Positions 1 through 6,300 of a DNA stretch of 9,994 nucleotides are shown here, one piece after another (position 1 is the first letter of the stretch; every line of letters starts with the position of its first letter). A program made the translations under genes and the position numbers. The DNA is from CAYHPY01 sp964358485 (GTDB lineage: Bacteria; Elusimicrobiota; Elusimicrobia; UBA1565; UBA9628), in contig CAYHPY010000124.1 in assembly GCA_964358485.1 (NCBI GenBank), positions 1 to 9,994 of the forward strand, read 5' to 3'. The notes beneath the pieces are model-generated. The model saw only the letters and a program-made list of their open reading frames with translations, had not been told where the DNA came from and made no database searches.

Positions 1-2
1 CC

Positions 3-227
3 AAGAAGTGGCGGGCGGCCATGACCGACGCGGAGCTGGCGGCCAAGCTGGATCCGTCGGACGCGGACGCTTGGTTTATCCTGGGGATGGCGCGGAGCAT
101 GTCGGGCGGCGATTCGGGCCAGGCGCTGACGGAGTTGGACCGCGCGGCGGCGCTTAAGCCGGCGTTGGCGGGGTTTCGGGACTCGGTGCGGGAGAAATTG
201 GGGAAGGTGGAGGGTGGGGCGAGGTAG
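3..227 (+). CDS. TPR-like protein, C-terminal fragment (5' end outside window)
   Basis: The reading frame is open from the left edge (KKWRAAM...) to a TAG at 225-227, so the ATG at 21 is probably an internal methionine and the gene starts upstream of the window. The visible 74 residues look like one tetratricopeptide unit. A DPSDADAWFILGMA helix with the usual W/G/A spacing is followed by a second helix (QALTELDRAAAL) and the KPAL turn that often ends a TPR. A short basic tail (REKLGKVEGGAR) follows. TPR units serve as protein-protein scaffolds, and nothing here tells the partner or pathway. The gene is convergent with the methyltransferase, leaving 57 bases (228-284) in which I see no convincing terminator hairpin. 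Base composition is strongly GC-rich, like the giant gene and unlike the R-M genes. Confidence 0.7.
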   Translation, partial: KKWRAAMTDAELAAKLDPSDADAWFILGMARSMSGGDSGQALTELDRAAALKPALAGFRDSVREKLGKVEGGAR

Positions 228-284
228 GGGGCAGGTAGTGCGAATCAGGCCTTCGGAGTAATCGGGCGGGAACTGTTGGGGACG

Positions 285-1976
285 TTACTGCCGCGTATCC
301 ACAAAGTCAAAGGCGGGAAGTGCCTTCAGCTTGTAGGCACGCAACGCCAGGGCGTCCAATTTCGGGAAGTCCCGATCGCGGAATGCTTGGCGAATGTCTT
401 TTGCTAGCTGCGGCGGGATGTCCGAGGGCTTCGGGACGCGAATGCGTCTCAAATACTGGGCCTGGAAGCGGAGATAGCTGCCTCTCATCTTGGTCGCATA
501 CGACCAGATGAAAAAGAGCGCCACCTTCGAGCTGAGCAGCCCGCCCAAGACGGCCATATCCCAAACTTCTGAGGTCACGAAGTAGAGGTTGTGGTGGGGA
601 TGGAACTTGCCCTCGTCCATGGCGACTTCATTCGAGCCGGCGATGTCGGGTATAAGCAATTTCGGAACGCCGACCAGCTCAGGATACACGCGGTCAATCG
701 TTCTGAACCAGGATTGCGGGTTCTTCCGCGCGACATGCCGCCGCTTGATGCCCGCCACGTGCCTCTCCAAATGCGCGCGAAGTCGCGGATACGCGGCGAG
801 CTCGATGACCCGCCCGCCGTCTTCGAAGGTGTTTATTACAAATCGATGGTTGTTCTTGAGCCGGCCGTTCTCAATATCCGCCCGCATGACCAGGGGCACT
901 AATCGGCTCTCCTCAATGTCGGTGTCCGGCCCAACGATGTACGCCGCATCAATGCCCGTCGCCACTCCAATCCTGACCTTGGTTTGACCGTCGCCTTCTA
1001 TCGGAGCGAATCGCGCTTCAAGCTCCCTAAGGGCCTTCAGATGTTCCGGAGGGCTCAAGACCCAGGGTTCATCTCCGGTGAACCACGCCGGGTAAACGGA
1101 GAAGGCGGCGCTTGCGGCATCGCCCGGACGGCCGAGAGCCTCCGCCAGCGATTTACACTCTTCCGGGGTCGCGGCCGCCAGGCGGGCGACTGGAACGTCA
1201 CCGCTCGCCCCAGGGGATATGGCGAAGATCGAGGGGTAGGCGATCACCTCGGATTCAAAGGGAGATGCCTGATGGAGGTCGATGTAAGCCTTTACTCCGA
1301 AGCCCTCGGCAATCATCCGACGCAGAGGAGCACCGTAGCGGTTCAACGTCCACCGGTCGGCGCAGATGAAGGACAAGGTTCCGTCGGATTTCAGAAGGGA
1401 CAGACTTCTTTCGATGAACGCCACGTAGATGTCCGCCCGATCGTAGAGAGATTCGTATCGCCGTCTGTATTCGCTCTGCAACTCCGGGGAGAGTTGCTCG
1501 ATTCGGATGTACGGAGGGTTTCCCACGATGGCGTCGAAGAGAGCCTCGCCAAGGGGCGCCAGCAAAAAATCATCCTGGCGAACCCATTTCTCGGCCAGGC
1601 TTTTGGCCGCGCCGTTTCCGATTCCCTCTTCATTGAGCGCGGCTTCAACGGCCCGCCGCGTGGCCTCGACGTGGCTTGCGTCAATATCAAAGGCGGCGAC
1701 GCAGTCCGCGAGCTGGGAGGGCTTGCGCTTATGCTTGCGAGCTGACTTTAAGAGTCGGCGAATGGCAGGGACTAGGAAGGCTCCGGTTCCGCAGGAAGGT
1801 TCAAGGAGTCGGCGAGTTGAGAGGTCTTTCCTGGTCGTGTAGCCGGCGAGATCCAGAATCAATTCGACGATATGGGGCTTGGTCAGCACCACTCCGTGAG
1901 TCTCGCCCGATGTGCGCTCGCCGTAGTTGTAGGCTTCGGGCGGGAACTTGACGCCTAAATCTAAGAACGCGCGCAT
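285..1976 (-). CDS. N6-adenine DNA methyltransferase of a PaeR7I/XhoI-type R-M system
   Basis: This 563-residue type II DNA methyltransferase is predicted to methylate adenine in CTCGAG and so protect host DNA from the endonuclease encoded just upstream. Motifs run in gamma-class order: a motif X-like segment LTKPHIVELILDL (about residues 31-43), SAM-binding motif I EPSCGTGAFL (59-68), motif II FDID (96-99), and catalytic motif IV NPPY (153-156). The remaining ~400 residues would hold the target-recognition domain, including GVATGID and HHNLYFVTSE, which recur in TaqI/Eco57I-like enzymes. The frame extends upstream to an ATG at 2126, but that 50-residue stretch is Ser/Pro/Arg-rich and overlaps the endonuclease gene in another frame. 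I therefore start at 1976, 7 bases after the endonuclease stop. The Shine-Dalgarno is weak, so translational coupling is likely. The methyltransferase class is certain; the CTCGAG specificity is inferred from the neighbour. Confidence 0.93.
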   Translation of the reverse strand: MRAFLDLGVKFPPEAYNYGERTSGETHGVVLTKPHIVELILDLAGYTTRKDLSTRRLLEPSCGTGAFLVPAIRRLLKSARKHKRKPSQLADCVAAFDIDASHVEATRRAVEAALNEEGIGNGAAKSLAEKWVRQDDFLLAPLGEALFDAIVGNPPYIRIEQLSPELQSEYRRRYESLYDRADIYVAFIERSLSLLKSDGTLSFICADRWTLNRYGAPLRRMIAEGFGVKAYIDLHQASPFESEVIAYPSIFAISPGASGDVPVARLAAATPEECKSLAEALGRPGDAASAAFSVYPAWFTGDEPWVLSPPEHLKALRELEARFAPIEGDGQTKVRIGVATGIDAAYIVGPDTDIEESRLVPLVMRADIENGRLKNNHRFVINTFEDGGRVIELAAYPRLRAHLERHVAGIKRRHVARKNPQSWFRTIDRVYPELVGVPKLLIPDIAGSNEVAMDEGKFHPHHNLYFVTSEVWDMAVLGGLLSSKVALFFIWSYATKMRGSYLRFQAQYLRRIRVPKPSDIPPQLAKDIRQAFRDRDFPKLDALALRAYKLKALPAFDFVDTRQ

Positions 1977-1983
1977 GATTGTC

Positions 1984-2721
1984 TTACGATTGACCGGCCA
2001 AGATGGTTCCGATGTGCCCGCCGAGGCCGGCGAAGAACGGCTTGGCCTGGAGATCCTTGGCGGGTTCCAAATATTGGCCGGTTTTGCCTTGCTTCTCGGT
2101 GGCGACGAGTAATGCCGCCGAATCATACAGGCGCTCGCGCACGAGGCGGCGAAGCAGTAGTTCGTAGCGCTTCATGTACGAAGACCCCTTGAACTCAGGG
2201 AACACTTTAAAATGGGGCTCCTCGATGCTCACCGGGGCGCGTGAGGCTTCGCAATCCTCCAGTAGCATCACCCAGCCGAGCCATGGCCGGGGGCTGTTCT
2301 TAAAGGCGCCCTCCCGGAAGGCCGTCCAGAGATCGTGGGCCGTTCCGATGGCCTCTTCAGAGCGATTGTTGAAATTGTTCCCGAACGAGGGGCCGCGTTG
2401 GGACTTGAATTCCATGGCGGCTACGAGCTTTCTCTTGTAGACCACGACCAAGTCCCACTTCTTCGTCGGTCGGAAGAAGCCCGGCAGCTCAAGCTTCTTG
2501 TCGAGGTGGATATGGGCCTCAGGCATGCCGTTCTCGGCCAGCATCTTGGCGATCAAGAGACAGAAGCCGTTCATCTGCTTGCCCGCGGTAACCGCGCCAC
2601 GCCTGCCCCGGTCAGCCTCCTCGCCGGTGCGCTGCTTCTTGGACTGGGCGGCAAGAGTTTTCCAATAGTGGGCGACGGCGATGCAGAGCCGCTTGTCGAG
2701 GTCCTTTAGTATGACTGACAT
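1984..2721 (-). CDS. Type II restriction endonuclease, PaeR7I/XhoI family
   Basis: This 245-residue type II endonuclease closely matches the family length (~246 residues for PaeR7I). That family cuts CTCGAG. A PD-(D/E)XK core is visible: KKWD (Asp90) on the first strand, then AMEFKSQ with Glu104 and Lys106 as the E-x-K pair. Next comes GPSFGNNFNNRSEEAIG (about 110-126), which I recognise as characteristic of the family. The N-terminal MSVILKDLDKRLCIAVAHYW and the YMKRYELLLRRLVRERLY helix also fit. The start is well fixed: an in-frame TAG lies 13 codons upstream and no other ATG or GTG intervenes. No Shine-Dalgarno precedes the ATG; the leader is A/T-rich (TCTAAATTTTCC). It is the first gene of the two-gene operon, and no catalytic residue is missing, so it looks active. 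Family assignment is from recognition, not a search. Confidence 0.92.
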   Translation of the reverse strand: MSVILKDLDKRLCIAVAHYWKTLAAQSKKQRTGEEADRGRRGAVTAGKQMNGFCLLIAKMLAENGMPEAHIHLDKKLELPGFFRPTKKWDLVVVYKRKLVAAMEFKSQRGPSFGNNFNNRSEEAIGTAHDLWTAFREGAFKNSPRPWLGWVMLLEDCEASRAPVSIEEPHFKVFPEFKGSSYMKRYELLLRRLVRERLYDSAALLVATEKQGKTGQYLEPAKDLQAKPFFAGLGGHIGTILAGQS

Positions 2722-2762
2722 TGGAAAATTTAGAAAAAAAGTTCTCTGGAGGAGATTCTACC

Positions 2763-2787
2763 AAATCCGGCCCACTTGGGCCGATTT
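2763..2787. promoter_or_regulatory. Inverted repeat upstream of the restriction gene, candidate operator or hairpin
   Basis: Arms AAATC(C)GGCCCA (2763-2774) and TGGGCCGATTT (2777-2787) are complementary over 11 bp with one bulged C, around a 2-base centre. The repeat lies about 42 bases upstream of the endonuclease ATG on the minus strand. It also lies just before the strong ribosome binding site of the small plus-strand ORF. It has no following T-run, so a terminator is unlikely. The near-perfect symmetry would suit a dimeric repressor, or a leader hairpin in either transcript. No C-protein gene is nearby to bind it, so its role is inference only. Confidence 0.4.
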
Positions 2788-2799
2788 AGTTCAGGAGGA

Positions 2800-2845
2800 G
2801 GCGTTTCGCCATGGCCAACAGCGTCAGCGGCAGGGCGGTTTCGCC
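2800..2845. repeat. Two look-alike small hairpins (GGCG-TTT-CGCC type)
   Basis: GGCG-TTT-CGCC at 2800-2810 and GGCG-GTTT-CGCC at 2834-2845 are near-copies of the same small hairpin, 34 bases apart. The second can also pair differently as GCGGC (2827-2831) with GCCGC (2843-2847). The first occupies the spacer between the strong RBS and the ATG of the candidate small ORF. Such stems are easy to form in GC-rich DNA, so chance is possible, but the repeated loop sequence makes it worth noting. Confidence 0.35.
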
Positions 2846-2888
2846 GCAACGCCAGCGGAAACCAGTTAAGAAGTTTATACACGAGTGA
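2811..2888 (+). CDS. Candidate 25-residue basic small protein with strong RBS
   Basis: A 25-codon ORF runs from ATG at 2811 to TGA at 2886-2888. It is preceded by AGGAGGAGG (2793-2801), the strongest ribosome binding site in the window, about 9 bases from the ATG. A terminator-like hairpin with six T's begins at the stop codon, so RBS, ORF and terminator form a self-contained unit. The predicted peptide is basic and Gln/Arg/Lys-rich, with a SPQRQRKPVKKFIHE tail. It has no membrane segment or known motif I can name. A small hairpin (2800-2810) sits between RBS and ATG and could mask initiation. I see no convincing plus-strand promoter. The opposite strand also has a 65-codon ORF here, so the reading is uncertain. 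The whole stretch may instead be a structured non-coding RNA or dispersed repeat. Confidence 0.3.
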   Translation: MANSVSGRAVSPQRQRKPVKKFIHE

Positions 2889-2915
2889 GAGGGGTCCCCC
2901 GCTGACCTCTTTTTT
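2888..2915 (+). terminator. Intrinsic terminator after the small ORF
   Basis: Arms AGAGG(GG)TC (2888-2896) and GACCTCT (2904-2910) pair over 7 bp with a two-base bulge and a loop of about 7 bases (CCCCGCT). The six T's at 2910-2915 follow directly. The hairpin begins at the last base of the small ORF's stop codon, as expected for a terminator of a short transcript. No other plus-strand gene lies between the TPR gene and this point, so it implies a plus-strand transcript starting between about 2722 and 2790. Confidence 0.5.
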
Positions 2916-2939
2916 CACTATCGGCATGCAGTGAAAAAA
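2910..2939. repeat. Perfect 10-bp inverted repeat joining two facing T-tracts
   Basis: TTTTTTCACT (2910-2919) and AGTGAAAAAA (2930-2939) are exact reverse complements around a 10-base centre that itself contains the palindrome GCATGC (2924-2929). The left arm supplies the T-run of the plus-strand terminator. Read on the minus strand, the right arm supplies a T-run for transcripts leaving the giant gene. The likely role is a bidirectional termination zone. Confidence 0.55.
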
Positions 2940-2975
2940 GGCGTGCTTAGTATTAAAAGGCTTGGAGTGCCACGC
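2934..2975 (-). terminator. Weak candidate terminator of the giant gene
   Basis: Downstream of the giant gene's stop (minus strand), GCGTG (2975-2971) can pair with CACGC (2945-2941) and is followed by C and six T's (2939-2934). The stem is only 5 bp and the loop about 25 bases, so this is a weak intrinsic terminator judged mainly by its position and T-run. If it fails, giant-gene transcripts would read on into the R-M operon, which lies in the same orientation. Confidence 0.25.
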
Positions 2976-3014
2976 GCAGGGCGCAGGTTAGGGAATTACC
3001 GCAGGGGAAGGATA

Positions 3015-3349
3015 TTACCGAATCACCGCAACCCGTCCGACCGCGTTGATCTCCGGGTAGCCGGCCTTGCGGGCGTTGATCCGGAAGGTGTAGACCCCGG
3101 TGCGCTGTCCTGCGGGGCTCCAGGAATAGTCGTAAGTCCAGCGGCCGTCCACCCTTTGTGGGGCGCCAGGGTTGGCCGTGTGCACCACTTCCCGGAAGAC
3201 GTTGTAGACGGTGATATGCACCGAGTCGGCCGTCCCCCGCGTTTGGAGCCGGATCGTCGGTGCCACCCCCTTGGCCGGGTTGGGGAAGGCGTATGCCCCG
3301 ATGAGGGCCAAGCCGGATTCGTCGGGTTCCACTGCGGTGGTTAGTCCCT
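3015..3349 (-). other. FlgD-like / sorting-like C-terminal domain
   Basis: The last ~110 residues contain AYAFPNPAKG, HITVYNVFREVVHTA, YDYSWSPAGQRTGVYTFRIN and end VAVIR. This is the 'yPNPa.g / v.i.iydv.Gevv.t / w.w.g....sGvY.y.i.a' plan shared by FlgD Ig-like domains and by C-terminal sorting domains of type IX-secreted proteins. It suggests the protein is exported and held at the outer surface. Whether this organism uses a type IX machine cannot be judged from the window. Confidence 0.6.
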
Positions 3350-6300
3350 TGCCCAAGGTCCGAATGGAGTCGCTTGCCTCGAAAGTCCGGCCTCCAGCAA
3401 GCACCCCTGAGACCGTCACCTTGGGCTCGGCGTTTCCGGGCAGGATGGCAACGACCTGCTCCCTTGGGAATTTCACCTTGAGCTCGGCTATCCCGTCCCC
3501 GTCCTCGTCAGTCAAGCTGACCGGCCCCTTGGGATCAATAAATACGGGCGGGCTGATGAGCCGATCATCGACATGCGAGACCCTCACTGTATTGGTCGCG
3601 ATCAGCGCGGCGGTGCCGGCGCCGGTCACCTCGATGTGGGCGCTTAAGAATTGCCCGTTGGAGTTCAGGTTCAAGGTCTCGGGCTTAAGATCCAAAGTCA
3701 CGACAAATCCCTGGGCCGGGACCGTGACAGAAACGGTTTGGACGGTTTCCAAGTTCCCGGCCCGGTCGCGGCTGTGGAAACCGATCGAATGATTTCCAGC
3801 GGCCAAGGTGAAGGCCGAAGAGAATGTCTGCTCCACCCCGCCGTCCAACGCGTAGAGGATGGCCGCGACCCCCGTCCCCCCGTCCGCAGCGCTCAAAGAG
3901 AAAGAATCGGTGGAAGAGGCCGTAATCGGGCCGGTTACCGGCTGGCCGTTAAGAAGAAGGGTCGTGACCGGCGCAAGGGAATCCAGGAACCACTCCGTCT
4001 GGGCCGTGGTGTGATTCCCGGCGGCATCGGCGACTTCCGCCGTGACCAAATGGCTCCCCTGTGCCAGGGCCGAGGCCGGAACAAAGGTAGCCGACGATGA
4101 GGTCACCAGGGAGCCCGAGGTCACATTCACCCCATCTAAGAAGAGCCTGACGGAACCTTGGTCAATCCCGGATAACTGGTCGGCGTAGGAGGCAATAATA
4201 GTCGGCGTCGGCGTGGTGACGGTACTCTTATCAGGGGGCGCCAAGCTCAAGGTGGGGGCCTGGACGTCCGGGCCCGACACTGAAACCGTGACGGTTCGCA
4301 AAGGCTCGAAATTCAGGACATTGTCTTTTCCTCGGAAAGCCAGCGTATGGGTGCCTGGCGCCATGGTGAACGCAGCACCGAAGGCGGTCTCCGCCCCCCC
4401 ATCGGTGGATAGCAGGATGCTTAGGATTCCCGAGGCCGTATCCGTTGATGTGAATGAGAAGGCGTCCGTGGAAGTGACGATAAACTGCGCCCCCGCCGCG
4501 GCGACCCCATTGAGAAGAAGCGTCGTGGCCGGAGGGGTGTTATCAGCGAAAACGTGCGTGGTCCGGATGACTTCCTGATTCCCGGCCGAATCTCGGCTGA
4601 AATAAGAGATGACCCTTAAGCCCTCCGTGGCCAAGGTGAAGGAAGAGGTGAAAGCGGCGAAGCTCATGGAGTCCAACGCGAAGAAGGTTTGCGCGGGTCC
4701 GGAGGCAGAGAAACCAAGCAGCGTGCGCGAAGAGACAAACAGGGGCTCCGTCCCGAACTTGGGTTCCCCAACCAGAAGGTCAGTCCGGGGGGCGATGCTG
4801 TCGATAAAGAAGGTGGAAGTCGCGGTGGTCACATGCCCGGCCAAGTCGGCGACCCTGGCAATCACGGTATGCGTGCCTTGGGCAAGATCGGCGGCCGGCT
4901 GGAAAGAAGCCGAGGAGGTCCCTACCGACGCCAGGGTGGTCACGTCGCTTGCGTCCAAGAAGATTCTCACGGCTCCCGTGTCGATCCCGGAAGGATCGGA
5001 GTATGTCGCGACAATCAAAGGACGGGTGGTCGTTACCGTGCTCCCGTGGATCGGGCTCAAGGCCAAGGACGGCGCCAAGGTGTCAGGGGCCGAGACGGAC
5101 ACCGCGACGGTCCGGCTGGATTCCATATTGCCGACGTTATCAACGGCGAAATAGGCGAGCGTATGGCTTCCGGGCGAGAGCGAAAATTCCGCCGTGAAGG
5201 CGATTTCCACGCCGCCATCAAGCCTGTACCGGACCGCGGCCACCCCGGAGGCGGTGTCGGTTGAAGTCAAGCTGAAGGCATCGGTTGAGATAGCGATTAT
5301 GCTTGCCCCGCCCGTCGGTTGGCCGTTGACGAGCAAGGTCGTCGCCGGGGCGGTCGCGTCGGAGGTGATGGCGGTCGATCGGTTCGTCTCGAAGAGGCCC
5401 AGGTTGTCCACGGAGCGGTAAACCAGGGCGTGCTCCCCCTCTGAGAGGGTGAAGGCCGCGGTGAAAGTTGCAAACGAGGTCGAGGCGTCTAGCCGGAACT
5501 CGGTGCGCGCCACGCCGGAGGCGACCATGTCCACTGCCGGGTCCTGAGCCAAGAAGCCGACCAAGGTCGAACTGGCCGTGAAGAGGCGCCCGCCCAGGTA
5601 TGACGGCCCCGTGAGCTGGAGCTGCGTGACGGGAGCGCTCGCGTCGACGCCCAAGGTCTCGGTCTTTGTTGTTTCCCTGTTTCCGGCAAAGTCTTCGCTG
5701 AAGAATCGGACGGTCCTTAAGCCCTCGGTTGAGAGCGCTACGGCCCCGGTGAACAATGTGAATGTGCCTGAGTCCACTGCAAAGAAAGTTTGCCCGGCCT
5801 CGGAAACCGCGAACCCCAATAGGGTCAAGGTGGAAATCTTGACCGGCCCCGCTCCGAAGCGCGGCTCGCCGATCACGAGCAAAGTCTGGGGTGCGATGCT
5901 GTCTATGAAGAAACTTGACCCGGCCGCGACCGCGTTGCCGGCCCGGTCGGCGACTGTCGCCGACGTCAGGTGCGCGCCTTGGGCTAGATCGGCGCCAGGC
6001 CTAAAGCTGATCGAGGAGGCCGTGACCACCGACTGGGCCGTTACTTCCGCTCCATCGACAAATATCCTCAGCGAGGCCAGGTCTACGCCCGAGCCCGCGT
6101 CCGCGAAAACCCCCGCGATCAAGGGCCTAGCCGTGGTCGTCGTGCTGCCGCTGACCGGCTCCAGAACCAGTGAAGGGCCAACGGTATCGGCCGTTATTGC
6201 GATATCTTGCCCCGCCAGCGTTTCGCCCCCCTGAAAGGGATAGGGCGTGCTGCTCTGGGCGACCGCCAACCAAGTCCGGCCGGGCGCAAGCAATATCTCT

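Noticed and set aside
228..284. Possible terminator between the convergent TPR and methyltransferase genes
   Set aside because: There is no stable hairpin with a T-run on either strand, only G-rich sequence.
984..1745. 253-codon open frame on the plus strand
   Set aside because: It lies wholly antisense to the methyltransferase, which has clear motifs. Its sequence is Arg/Gly-rich with no recognisable domain, as expected of a shadow frame in GC-rich DNA.
2755..2760. TAGAAT on the minus strand as a -10 box for the endonuclease
   Set aside because: No -35-like hexamer is found 16-18 bases upstream, and the bases contain the in-frame TAG used to fix the start. Too weak to list.
3651..4100. Plus-strand frames throughout the giant gene (for example here, 4609-5154 and 5578-6234)
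   Set aside because: They are periodic antisense shadows of the repeated Ig-like modules.
3717..6179. Regular repeats as a CRISPR array
   Set aside because: The repeats are about 250-290 nt coding modules in frame, not short identical repeats with unique spacers.
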